21,688 nt of DNA from an uncultured Campylobacter sp. Lineage in GTDB: Bacteria; Campylobacterota; Campylobacteria; Campylobacterales; Campylobacteraceae. Positions 1 to 8,198 of this stretch are shown here, in pieces (the stretch's first letter is position 1; each line of letters opens with the position of its first letter). The stretch lies in NCBI RefSeq assembly GCF_938045405.1, contig NZ_CALIMW010000049.1, forward strand, positions 1 to 21,688, in the 5' to 3' direction. A program made the position numbers and the translations under genes. The notes beneath the pieces were generated by a model, which had not been told where the DNA came from, searched no databases, and worked only from the letters and a program-made list of their open reading frames with translations.

Positions 1-2705
1 ACGCAGATATGGTTTTTAATACGCGGCTTTAAAATTCCCTTCTCTTCGACCAGTACGCCGAACTCGTCGTAAAATTTCAAAGCCTCGCGCAAGCCTCCTT
101 GCCACATTACGCGGGTAGCGACCTTAGCCATCGGAATTCCGCTCGCCTTGCTGACAAACGGCACGGTGCGGCTCGCACGCGGATTTACCTCGATGATGTA
201 AAGCTCGTTTTCAAAAATCGCGAATTGAATGTTCATAAGCCCCACGACGCCGAGATTTAGCGCGATCTCTTTGGTTTGGCGACTTACCAGATCAATCATC
301 TCCGCACTTAGACTAAGCGGCGGCAAAATACTCGCGCTATCGCCGCTGTGAATGCCCGCCTCCTCGATATGCTCCATTATCGCGCCGATATACACGTCGC
401 GCCCGTCGCAGATCGCATCGACGTCAAGCTCGGTCGCGTCAAGTAAAAATTTATCTATAAGCACCGGCGAGTGATCGCTCACGCGCACCGCCTCGCTCAT
501 ATACTGCCTAAGCTCGGCTTCGCTATGCACGCGCCGCATCGCGCGACCCCCGAGCACATAACTAGGGCGCACGAGCACCGGATAGCCGATAGCAGCAGCC
601 TTTTCGATTGCTTCGGCTTCGCTTATGGCGGTATCGTTTTTGGGTTGTTTGACGCCGATACTTGCGATGAACTCGCTAAATTTCTTGCGATCCTCCGCTA
701 CGTCTATAGTGCGCGCGCTCGTGCCGATGATCTTGGCTCCCACGGTGCTTAGGCGCTTGGCGAGCTTTAGTGGCGTTTGGCCGCCGAAATGCACGATCAC
801 GCCGTCCGGGCTTTCAGCCTCGATGACCGCTCTAACGTGCTCGAAATCGATCGGCTCGAAGTATAAAATATCGCTCGTGTCGTAGTCGGTGCTGACGGTT
901 TCTGGGTTGCAGTTATACATTATCGTGGTGATCCCCATATCGCGCAGAGCGTAGCTGGCGTGCACGCAGCAGTAGTCAAACTCGATGCCCTGTCCGATGC
1001 GGTTCGGGCCTCCGCCGATGATGAGGACTTTTTTATTATCTTTTGAAATTTTACGACTTGCGATGGCGGGCGTTATGTTGGTACTGGAGTACAGATACGG
1101 GGTAAGCGCCGCAAACTCGCCCGCACAGGTATCTACTTCGTTGTATTCAAGGTCGATGCCCTGTCTGGCGCAGGCAAAATGGATATCGTTTTGCGTAAGA
1201 CCCAGATTGTCCTTTTTGTTGATCAAATTTGCGATCATCTTATCGCTAAAGCCCCAGCTCTTGGCCTGTCTTAGAAGCGCCGCGTCGTTGATGATCTCCA
1301 TATCGATGCGCTCTTCAAATTTTACGATCTGCTCGATCTGGCTCAAAAACCAGCGATCGATCTTGCTAAGCTCGTAAATTTGATCCACGCTCATGCCCGC
1401 TCTAAAGCCCTGAGCGATGTATAAAATTCTATCTTGCTGCGCGTTGCGAAGCCCGAAGATGAGATCCTTCTCGCTCAAATTTAGCTCCACGAAGCCGAAG
1501 TAGCCCTTCTCCAGCGAGCACAGCGCCTTTTGAATGCTCTCTTTAAAGCTGCGCCCGATCGCCATCACCTCGCCGATACTCTTCATCGCGGTGCCTAGAT
1601 AGGGGTTTGCGCCCGGGAATTTTTCAAACGCAAAGCGCGGAATTTTAGTCACGATATAATCGATCACCGGCTCAAAGCTCGCAGGCGTGCCGGTGATATC
1701 GTTTTTGATCTCATCCAGGCTAAAGCCCACCGCCAGCATCGTAGCGACCTTAGCGATCGGATAGCCCGTAGCTTTGGACGCGAGAGCCGAGCTGCGGCTT
1801 ACGCGCGGGTTCATCTCGATGACGATCATCCGCCCCGTTTGCGGATTTATCGCAAACTGCACGTTACTGCCGCCCGTATCCACGCCGATCTCGCGTAAAA
1901 TTTTAAAGCTTGCGTCGCGCATCGCTTGGTATTCTTTATCAGTAAGCGTAAGAGCGGGCGCGACCGTGATGGAATCTCCCGTATGCACCCCCATCGGGTC
2001 GAAATTTTCGATCGAGCAGACGATGATGCAGTTGTCCTTATGATCGCGGATCACCTCCATTTCGAACTCTTTCCATCCAAGCAGACTCTCTTCGATCAAA
2101 ATTTCATTTATCGGGCTTACATCTAGCCCATTTTGCGCGACCTCTTTAAACTCGTCGATATTATACGCCACGCCGCTGCCTGCGCCGCCTAGGGTATAGC
2201 TAGCGCGGATAATGAGCGGAAAGCCGATCTCATTAGCAGCAGCCATCGCCTCTTCGATGTTGTAAGCGTATTTGGATTTGGGCAGATCCATTCCGATCTT
2301 AATCATCGCTTCTTTAAATTTTACCCTATCCTCGCCCTTTTTTATCGCTTCAGGCTTGGCGCCTAGAAATTTCACCCCCCCTAGCTCGCCGCTTTCGTAA
2401 GCCTCCATCGCGACGTTTAGCGCGACCTGTCCGCCCATCGTAGGCAGGATCGCATCGACGCCCTCGCGCTTTATGATACGCAAAATGCTCTCTTTGGTGA
2501 TCGGCTCGATATAGGTAGCGTCGGCAAAATCGGGATCGGTCATAATGGTAGCGGGGTTAGAGTTTATTAGCACTACGCGGTATCCGAGGCTCTTTAGCGT
2601 CTTGGCCGCCTGCGTGCCGCTGTAATCAAACTCGCACGCCTGACCGATTACGATCGGACCGCTGCCGATCAGTAAAATCGTCTTAATATCATCTCTTTTG
2701 GGCAT
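1..2705 (-). CDS. carB: Carbamoyl-phosphate synthase large subunit (partial, C-terminus beyond window)
   Basis: CarB makes carbamoyl phosphate from bicarbonate, ATP and ammonia channelled from CarA, feeding pyrimidine and arginine synthesis in the cytoplasm. The reading frame opens at ATG 2705-2703 (MPKRDDIKTILLIGSGPI) and stays open for 901 codons to the window edge; the family is about 1,080 residues, so the end of the second synthetase half and the C-terminal allosteric (MGS-like) domain lie outside. Both ATP-grasp halves are visible: EMNPRVSRSSALASKATGYP is coded near 1760-1830, and the paired motif EVNPRASRTVPFVSK near 140-190. The start is fixed by an AAGGAA ribosome site just upstream, and the ATG shares one base with the TGA of mreC (TGATG), which points to translational coupling. 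carA is not in the window, as is common in Campylobacter. Confidence 0.97.
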   Translation of the reverse strand, partial: MPKRDDIKTILLIGSGPIVIGQACEFDYSGTQAAKTLKSLGYRVVLINSNPATIMTDPDFADATYIEPITKESILRIIKREGVDAILPTMGGQVALNVAMEAYESGELGGVKFLGAKPEAIKKGEDRVKFKEAMIKIGMDLPKSKYAYNIEEAMAAANEIGFPLIIRASYTLGGAGSGVAYNIDEFKEVAQNGLDVSPINEILIEESLLGWKEFEMEVIRDHKDNCIIVCSIENFDPMGVHTGDSITVAPALTLTDKEYQAMRDASFKILREIGVDTGGSNVQFAINPQTGRMIVIEMNPRVSRSSALASKATGYPIAKVATMLAVGFSLDEIKNDITGTPASFEPVIDYIVTKIPRFAFEKFPGANPYLGTAMKSIGEVMAIGRSFKESIQKALCSLEKGYFGFVELNLSEKDLIFGLRNAQQDRILYIAQGFRAGMSVDQIYELSKIDRWFLSQIEQIVKFEERIDMEIINDAALLRQAKSWGFSDKMIANLINKKDNLGLTQNDIHFACARQGIDLEYNEVDTCAGEFAALTPYLYSSTNITPAIASRKISKDNKKVLIIGGGPNRIGQGIEFDYCCVHASYALRDMGITTIMYNCNPETVSTDYDTSDILYFEPIDFEHVRAVIEAESPDGVIVHFGGQTPLKLAKRLSTVGAKIIGTSARTIDVAEDRKKFSEFIASIGVKQPKNDTAISEAEAIEKAAAIGYPVLVRPSYVLGGRAMRRVHSEAELRQYMSEAVRVSDHSPVLIDKFLLDATELDVDAICDGRDVYIGAIMEHIEEAGIHSGDSASILPPLSLSAEMIDLVSRQTKEIALNLGVVGLMNIQFAIFENELYIIEVNPRASRTVPFVSKASGIPMAKVATRVMWQGGLREALKFYDEFGVLVEEKGILKPRIKNHIC

Positions 2706-3454
2706 CAATTTTCCTTTGTAACGACATACAAAAACGCCGGCATCTCGGAGCTCACGTAGGGCTCTACGACGGCGCTTTTGTATAGCTTCCCGCTTTGAAT
2801 CTCTTTAACTTTCCCTACCGGCACGCCGGCAAAAAAAATCCCGTCCTTGCCGCTGGTAAGTACCTCATCACCTACCTTGGGATCAAGCCATTGAGGGATG
2901 TATCTAACCACGAGCTCGTTATTCTCGCCGCCTGCGACGCCAGGAATTTGAGCATCTCCTATGAAAACGGAGAAATTACTCTTCTCGTCACGCTGTAAGA
3001 TCGCAAGCGGACGCCCATCTTTATTTACTAGAATTCCCGCGGTCTTGCCCTCACTGATGAGGCCGTAAATTTTGTTCGGATTAAAATTTTCAAAATTTAC
3101 GAAGAATTTGTTGTAGTCGTTTAAATTTGCATAGCTTAGCGCCTTTACGAGCTGGACTTTGGGCTCATAAACAGAGCTGTTTTTGTCGATCAAAATTTTA
3201 TTTAGCTCGCCTGCGAACGTGCTAAGCAGCATCGCCGATTTTTTTAGCTCGGCGTTTTCTTCTCGTAGAGCTTTGATCGTCTCTGCCTGGTTAAAATGCT
3301 CGTTCACAGCGCTTTTTACCCGATCACTCACGCCGTAATAAACCTCTAAAATTCCTCCTGCAAATCCGATAAATTTGCCGTGGATATACGAGCCGAACGT
3401 AAGCGAAACGGCTACCAGCAAAACCGCGACGAGGAGGAGTTTGAGATTAGTCAT
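2705..3454 (-). CDS. mreC: Rod shape-determining protein MreC
   Basis: MreC is a bitopic inner-membrane protein of the elongasome that joins cytoplasmic MreB filaments to the periplasmic peptidoglycan machinery (PBP2/RodA). The 249-residue product has one N-terminal membrane helix (about residues 6-25), then a charged helical, probably coiled-coil stretch (about 45-75) and a beta-rich C-terminal domain containing VGDEVLTSGKDGIFFAGVPV, typical of MreC. It is compact for the family but comparable with other campylobacterial versions. Its ATG lies inside the end of mreB (8-base overlap), and its TGA overlaps the carB ATG by one base, so all three are probably translated from one message. No MreD-like gene lies between mreC and carB. 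The order mreB-mreC itself is strong support for the call. Confidence 0.95.
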   Translation of the reverse strand: MTNLKLLLVAVLLVAVSLTFGSYIHGKFIGFAGGILEVYYGVSDRVKSAVNEHFNQAETIKALREENAELKKSAMLLSTFAGELNKILIDKNSSVYEPKVQLVKALSYANLNDYNKFFVNFENFNPNKIYGLISEGKTAGILVNKDGRPLAILQRDEKSNFSVFIGDAQIPGVAGGENNELVVRYIPQWLDPKVGDEVLTSGKDGIFFAGVPVGKVKEIQSGKLYKSAVVEPYVSSEMPAFLYVVTKEN

Positions 3455-4481
3455 TTGCCGCTTGTTTTAGCGATTTGATCTCTTCTAGGGCTTTTCCCGT
3501 GCCGTTTGCGACGCAAAGCAGCGGCTCGTCCGCGACGAAAACCGGAAGCTTTACGGTGTCGCTTAGATACTTATCCAATCCGCGAATGAGCGCGCCGCCG
3601 CCCGTTAGCACGACGCCGTTTTCGACGATGTCGGCGGCGACTTCGGGCTGAATGCTCTCTAGCACAAATTTTAACGCATCTGCAATCTCTCTGATCGAGT
3701 CTTTGATCGCCTCTCTAACGTCCTCGCTCGTAAGATCGACCGAGCTTAAAAGCCCGCTGATCTGGTCTTTTCCTTTGACCGTGTAGGTAAGATCTTTTTG
3801 CTGTTGCACTGCCGTGCCGATCTTGATCTTAATCTCCTCGGCAGCGCGCTCGGATATGAGCAGGCTATATTTTTCTTTGACGTAATTAACGATGCTTGCG
3901 TCAATCTTATCGCCCGCGACGCGGACGGATTTGGCGCTGATGATACCGCCTAAAGAGATAACGCCGATCTCGGTGGTACCGCCGCCGATATCTACGACCA
4001 GCGAGCCGCGCGCTTCATTGACCGGCAAACCCGCACCGATCGCCGCAGCCATCGGCTCTTCGATTAGATAAACCTCGCGCGCGCCCGCTATCATCGCACT
4101 TTCGCGCACGGCTTTACGCTCGACCTGAGTTAGCCCGTAAGGAACCGAGATGATGATGCGCGGGCTTACGAAAAAGCGGCGCTTGTGGGTCTTTTCGATA
4201 AAATACCTAATCATCTTCTCCGTCATATCAAAATCCGCGATAACGCCGTCCTTCATCGGGCGCACCGCCTCGATATCGCCAGGAGTGCGTCCTAGCATCT
4301 CTTTAGCCTCGGCGCCCACGGCGATGATCCTTTGCTTACCGTAGCGTTCGTTTTGTACCGCGACGACGCTCGGTTCGTTGATGATGATGCCTTTATCTTT
4401 TAGCAGCACGAGCGTGTTTGCCGTGCCTAGATCAATACCCATATCCCTAGAAAATAATCCTAGAATCGAATCAAGTAACAT
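3447..4481 (-). CDS. mreB: Rod shape-determining actin homologue MreB
   Basis: MreB is the bacterial actin that forms membrane-bound filaments and directs lateral wall synthesis. The 344-residue length is normal. The actin-fold motifs are visible: phosphate 1 loop DLGTANTLVLLKDKGI near residue 17, the phosphate 2 region with DIGGGTTEIGVISLGG near residue 165, and the adenosine-binding GVVLTGGGALIRGLDKYL near residue 290. The N-terminal LLDSILGLFSRDMGIDLG carries the hydrophobic residues that usually anchor MreB to the membrane. The start is preceded by a strong AAAGGGG ribosome site in the 9-base gap after the clpX stop. It overlaps mreC by 8 bases, which fits linked production of the shape proteins. 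Confidence 0.98.
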   Translation of the reverse strand: MLLDSILGLFSRDMGIDLGTANTLVLLKDKGIIINEPSVVAVQNERYGKQRIIAVGAEAKEMLGRTPGDIEAVRPMKDGVIADFDMTEKMIRYFIEKTHKRRFFVSPRIIISVPYGLTQVERKAVRESAMIAGAREVYLIEEPMAAAIGAGLPVNEARGSLVVDIGGGTTEIGVISLGGIISAKSVRVAGDKIDASIVNYVKEKYSLLISERAAEEIKIKIGTAVQQQKDLTYTVKGKDQISGLLSSVDLTSEDVREAIKDSIREIADALKFVLESIQPEVAADIVENGVVLTGGGALIRGLDKYLSDTVKLPVFVADEPLLCVANGTGKALEEIKSLKQAAND

Positions 4482-4490
4482 TTATCCCCT

Positions 4491-5729
4491 TTATGCAGTT
4501 AAATTTTGTTTTACAAGTATCGGCTTGGAGACGCCGTCTACGACCTCTTTCGAGATTATGACATCATAGCCTTTAAGCTCAGGCAGATCAAACATAATAT
4601 CGATCATGATCTCCTCGATTATGCTGCGAAGCCCGCGCGCACCGGTTTTGCGCTTGATAGCAAGGCTCGCGACCTCTCTTAGCGCGTCGTCGTCAAATTT
4701 TAAATTTGCGCCGTCTATCGCAAAGAGCTTTTGATATTGCTTTAAGATCGCATTCTTCGGCTCGGTTAAAATTCTAACCATAGCCTTTTCGTCGATCTCA
4801 TTTAGCGTAGCCACTACGTGCAAGCGCCCGATTAACTCGGGGATTATGCCGTAATGCACCAAATCGTCAGCCTCGACCATATTTAGCAAATTTAAGCTCT
4901 CTTTCTTGCTGCGCTTGGTTTGATTAAACCCTAACACGTTCTGCCCGATGCGGCGGTTGATGATCTCGTTTAGCCCGTCGAACGCGCCGCCGCAGACGAA
5001 TAGGATATTAGTAGTATCGATCTGGATGAAGTCCTGATTTGGGTGCTTGCGGCCGCCCTTTGGAGGGATATTTACGACGCTTCCTTCGATGATCTTAAGC
5101 AGCGCTTGCTGTACCCCTTCGCCGCTTACGTCGCGCGTGATGCTGCGGTTTTCGCTCATTCGCGCGATCTTATCGATCTCATCTACGAAAACGATACCGC
5201 GCTGCGCCTTCTCTACATCGCCGTCCGCGGCCTGTAAAAGGCGGGTGAGGATATTTTCTACGTCCTCGCCGACGTAGCCCGCTTCCGTTAGACTCGTAGC
5301 GTCGCTAATGGCGATCGGCACGTCCAAAAATCGCGCCAAGGTCTGCGCCATAAGCGTCTTGCCGCTGCCGGTAGGTCCGATAAGCAAGATATTTGATTTT
5401 GAAATTTCTGTATCGTCACCCTTCGCGTCGGTCTGTCTGAAAATTCTTTTATAGTGGTTGTAAACGCCGACACTAAAAATTTTCTTAGCGCGCTCCTGAC
5501 CGATGACGTAGCGATTTAGCACTTCCATCAGCGCCTTTGGCTTGATAGCCTCGAAATCGATCTCTTTATTTTGATTTTGTATCGCCTCATTTTGACCCTC
5601 GCTGCCGTGGATAGCGGCATATGCCATATCGATACAATAGCTGCAGATAGCCGCCGTACCGTCGTCGTTAGGATAGATACGACGCCCGTCCGCGCCCGTC
5701 TCACCGCAAAAACTGCACTTATTTGCCAT
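4491..5729 (-). CDS. clpX: ATP-dependent Clp protease ATP-binding subunit ClpX
   Basis: ClpX is the hexameric AAA+ unfoldase that recognises tagged substrates (for example ssrA) and feeds them into the ClpP chamber. The 412-residue product begins with the C4 zinc-binding domain (Cys5, Cys8, Cys29, Cys32), which dimerises and binds substrates and adaptors. The AAA+ module follows with Walker A GPTGSGKT, pore loop GYVGED, Walker B IVFVDEIDK, the RKH loop (GGRKHPNQDF) and sensor 2 GARGLRSI. All catalytic features seem intact. The ATG shares its A with the TAA of lpxA, and an AAAGG ribosome site sits in the lpxA tail. clpP is not adjacent, so the position within an envelope operon is a genomic association rather than proof of a shared task. 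Confidence 0.98.
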   Translation of the reverse strand: MANKCSFCGETGADGRRIYPNDDGTAAICSYCIDMAYAAIHGSEGQNEAIQNQNKEIDFEAIKPKALMEVLNRYVIGQERAKKIFSVGVYNHYKRIFRQTDAKGDDTEISKSNILLIGPTGSGKTLMAQTLARFLDVPIAISDATSLTEAGYVGEDVENILTRLLQAADGDVEKAQRGIVFVDEIDKIARMSENRSITRDVSGEGVQQALLKIIEGSVVNIPPKGGRKHPNQDFIQIDTTNILFVCGGAFDGLNEIINRRIGQNVLGFNQTKRSKKESLNLLNMVEADDLVHYGIIPELIGRLHVVATLNEIDEKAMVRILTEPKNAILKQYQKLFAIDGANLKFDDDALREVASLAIKRKTGARGLRSIIEEIMIDIMFDLPELKGYDVIISKEVVDGVSKPILVKQNLTA

Positions 5730-6520
5730 TAAATTTTACCTTTATCTAGCGGAATTCCGCGTTTTGTGTTGATTATAAACTCGCACATCTTGCGCACGTT
5801 TTGATCGCTCGTTTCGTTTAATAAAATTTGTGCCTGCTCCTTTAAACCCCCGCCTTGGTTGAATAAAAATTTATACGCCCTATTTATCGTCTCGACCGTC
5901 TCTTTATCGAAGCGGCGGCGGATGCCCGTTAAATTTAGCCCGCGGATATAGGCGCGATTTCCCTCGGCTAGGCAAAACGGCACCACGTCCTGACTAAGCG
6001 CGCTAGCCCCTGCGATCATGCAGCTCTCGCCGATTTGGACGAACTGATGCACGGGGGTAAGTCCGCCGATAACGGCATAATCGCCCATTACGACGTGGCC
6101 TGCGAGTGTGGCGTTGTTGGCTAGGATTATGTTGCTTCCCAGCACGCAATCGTGCGCGATGTGGCAATACGCCATCATAAAGAGATTATCGCCGATGCGC
6201 GTAAATCCGTCGCCCTTATGCGAGCCCGAGCTGATCGTGCAAAACTCGTGAATCGTAGCGTTTTTGCCGATGATTAGCCCCGTGCGCTCGCCATCTTTAA
6301 AGCTCATATCCTGCGGAATTTCGCCTACGATCGCGTATGAAAAAATTTTAGAGTTCTCGCCGATTTGCGTATCGCCGATGATGCGCGCGCCCTGCTTGAT
6401 CGTGCAGCCGTCTGCGATTTTAGCCTGCGCGCTTACGAAAGCATACGGCTCGATCGTTACTTCGGCTCCGATCTGGGCGCCATCCTCGATGATCGCCGTG
6501 TGGTGAACTTTAGCCATCAT
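5729..6520 (-). CDS. lpxA: Acyl-ACP--UDP-N-acetylglucosamine O-acyltransferase LpxA
   Basis: LpxA performs the first step of lipid A synthesis in the cytoplasm, moving a 3-hydroxyacyl chain from ACP to UDP-GlcNAc. The 263-residue product shows the left-handed beta-helix hexapeptide pattern (repeated I-G/N-x-x units through about residue 190), the loop SHKGDGFTRIGD near residue 100, and the catalytic histidine in CHIAHDC at about position 123 (His125 in E. coli). A helical C-terminal domain follows, as in trimeric LpxA. Two ATGs occur in tandem at the start; the first forms a 4-base ATGA overlap with the fabZ stop, so the upstream one is chosen, although the second could also be used. FabZ and LpxA draw on the same 3-hydroxyacyl-ACP, and their adjacency is widespread in Gram-negatives. 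Confidence 0.97.
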   Translation of the reverse strand: MMAKVHHTAIIEDGAQIGAEVTIEPYAFVSAQAKIADGCTIKQGARIIGDTQIGENSKIFSYAIVGEIPQDMSFKDGERTGLIIGKNATIHEFCTISSGSHKGDGFTRIGDNLFMMAYCHIAHDCVLGSNIILANNATLAGHVVMGDYAVIGGLTPVHQFVQIGESCMIAGASALSQDVVPFCLAEGNRAYIRGLNLTGIRRRFDKETVETINRAYKFLFNQGGGLKEQAQILLNETSDQNVRKMCEFIINTKRGIPLDKGKI

Positions 6521-6966
6521 TTATCCATTATCATCGCTTGAAGTTCAGCCTGCGCGGCCAGTGTGGCGCCGTCGTTGATGTAGGCTTCGCCTTTTAGCAC
6601 CCAGATGCGTCCGCGGTGTTTGATTACGCTGATACGATACTCAAGCTTGTCGCCGGGGCGGACCGGGTTTCTAAATTTAGCGTTGTCGATACTCATAAAA
6701 TACACGACCTTATCGCTTAGATCGACGCCCTCTTTCTCCATGCTCTTAAACGCCAGCACGCCGCCCGCCTGCGCTAAGCCCTCGATTATCATTACGCCCG
6801 GATAGATCGGATGGCCTGGGAAGTGACCCTGAAAGATCTGCTCGTTGTAGGTTACGTTTTTATAGGCCTTGATGCTTTCGCCTATGCTGAGCTCTTCGAC
6901 GCGATCTATCAGCAAAAACGGAAAACGATGAGGTAGGATGGAGAGAATTTCGTTTATATCTATCAT
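6517..6966 (-). CDS. fabZ: 3-hydroxyacyl-ACP dehydratase FabZ
   Basis: FabZ dehydrates 3-hydroxyacyl-ACP to trans-2-enoyl-ACP in type II fatty acid synthesis. The 149-residue hot-dog-fold protein has normal length and carries the catalytic pair: His48 in GHFPGHP and Glu62 in PGVMIIEGLAQ. The N-terminal ILPHRFPFLLIDRV is also family-typical. The ATG at 6966 follows an AAGG ribosome site in the 33-base gap after queH, too short for an obvious terminator, so it is likely read through from queH. Its stop overlaps the lpxA start (ATGA). Enzyme balance between FabZ and lipid A synthesis decides how much 3-hydroxyacyl-ACP goes to phospholipid rather than lipid A, which makes co-expression with lpxA sensible. 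Confidence 0.97.
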   Translation of the reverse strand: MIDINEILSILPHRFPFLLIDRVEELSIGESIKAYKNVTYNEQIFQGHFPGHPIYPGVMIIEGLAQAGGVLAFKSMEKEGVDLSDKVVYFMSIDNAKFRNPVRPGDKLEYRISVIKHRGRIWVLKGEAYINDGATLAAQAELQAMIMDK

Positions 6967-6999
6967 TGATCTGCCTTTTTTAGAAATTTTAGAATCTTA

Positions 7000-8133
7000 T
7001 CAAATTCTTACTAAAATTTCCCTAACATCTAAAAATATGCGCGAGAGCCCGTAAATTTGAACTTTGGCGGCTCTTATCTCGTCCGTGACGATGATCGGCG
7101 AGAGCGAGCCCGCAGCGCACAGGGCGGCGCGAGTTTTATTTTGGCGCGCTAAACTCGGCGGGTTTTTTGGCATTTCGGATACGCTTTTGAAATTTGATCT
7201 TGAAATTTCGTTAAATTTCGCCAGGTTTAAAATTTTAATCTCGCCCTTGTCGCTGCAAAAAATTTCGCACTTCCGCTCTATGCTAAGCTTCATGTTTTCG
7301 CGCGTAAAATGCGAGCCAAATAGCACAAACGAGGGCACTACACGCTCGTCAAATTTAATCCATGCGCGCAACAAGCGGTAGTTTAAAAATTGATCGCGCA
7401 GCACGCTAAATTTAACTCCTTTTCTTTCAAGCGCACAAAGCTTTTTGTAAAATTTCAACTTCTCCTCTACCGAAGCGGGCAGGATTTGCCGATCGATCGG
7501 CGACATTAGTTCGTAAATTTCAGCGCCTTGGGCTAAATTTTGCTTCAAATCCGCCGTCAGACTTCCGCCCGAATTTCGCTCGGCCTTTCGCTGTTCACCC
7601 CGCTGCGCCGTAAGCGCGTAGATGCAGCCGCAGTAATTTTGATGATAGAGCGCGTCTTTTTTCGCAAGCGCAAACTGCTCGTTCGTGCCGCCGTTTTTGC
7701 GAAAATCCGGCGCGATAAACTCCAGTCCGCAGCGCTCGCAGATACGTTGCAGCGAGGCGCAAAGTTGAGAGTGCGATTTTTTGGGGCTCATCAGAAGCGT
7801 CGTGGTGATTTTGCGCTCACCTAGGCTTAGCGCGAGCTCGGCCGTTTTTTGCATGCGAAAATCAAAGCAAAACTCGCAGCGCGCGCCCTTTTCGGGCTCG
7901 TTTTCAAGCCCGCGCGCGCCATCTAGCCAGCCCTGAAAATCATACTCGCCCGGGATAAATTTAATCCCTAAATTCTCGCAAACCCGCTTCGCGTCGTGCA
8001 TTCTAAGAAGGTATTCGCCGCAAGGGTGGATGTTTGGATCATAAAAATAGCCTATTAACGGCTCTTGTGTGAGCTCTTTTAAGCGGCGCAAAAAATAATC
8101 GCAATCGACCGAGCAGCAGATGTGAACCAGCAA
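7000..8133 (-). CDS. queH: Epoxyqueuosine reductase QueH (DUF208), long form
   Basis: QueH reduces epoxyqueuosine to queuosine in the wobble position of tRNAs for Asp, Asn, His and Tyr; it is the non-homologous alternative to QueG. The first about 180 residues are the QueH core: an adjacent Cys6-Cys7 pair in HICCSVDC, Cys86 and Cys89 in RCEFCFDFRM, and Cys168 and Cys170 in YCGCIYAL, which are expected to bind the [4Fe-4S] cluster and metal. The tail of about 200 residues is not part of the minimal enzyme and I cannot assign its fold; the family often ends near residue 200. The start must be TTG 8133-8131, because the essential cysteines begin six codons in, there is no earlier in-frame ATG, and an AAAGGG ribosome site lies just upstream. 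It leads the fabZ-carB gene block. Confidence 0.9.
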   Translation of the reverse strand: MLVHICCSVDCDYFLRRLKELTQEPLIGYFYDPNIHPCGEYLLRMHDAKRVCENLGIKFIPGEYDFQGWLDGARGLENEPEKGARCEFCFDFRMQKTAELALSLGERKITTTLLMSPKKSHSQLCASLQRICERCGLEFIAPDFRKNGGTNEQFALAKKDALYHQNYCGCIYALTAQRGEQRKAERNSGGSLTADLKQNLAQGAEIYELMSPIDRQILPASVEEKLKFYKKLCALERKGVKFSVLRDQFLNYRLLRAWIKFDERVVPSFVLFGSHFTRENMKLSIERKCEIFCSDKGEIKILNLAKFNEISRSNFKSVSEMPKNPPSLARQNKTRAALCAAGSLSPIIVTDEIRAAKVQIYGLSRIFLDVREILVRI

Positions 8134-8162
8134 AATTTAACCCTTTGCACGAAATTTTTGGA

Positions 8163-8168
8163 TATAAT
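8163..8168 (+). promoter_or_regulatory. -10 box for the DUF748 gene
   Basis: TATAAT inside GGATATAATTTTACGC is a consensus sigma-70 -10 hexamer. No clear -35 is seen, as is usual in Campylobacter. Initiation would fall near 8175, leaving a leader of about 25 bases before ATG 8199. Because the box lies downstream of the first in-frame alternative start codon (TTG 8145), it rules out that longer start. The same 65-base gap must also hold the minus-strand queH promoter. Confidence 0.7.
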
Positions 8169-8198
8169 TTTACGCTATCAAAATTAATGAGCGGAAAA

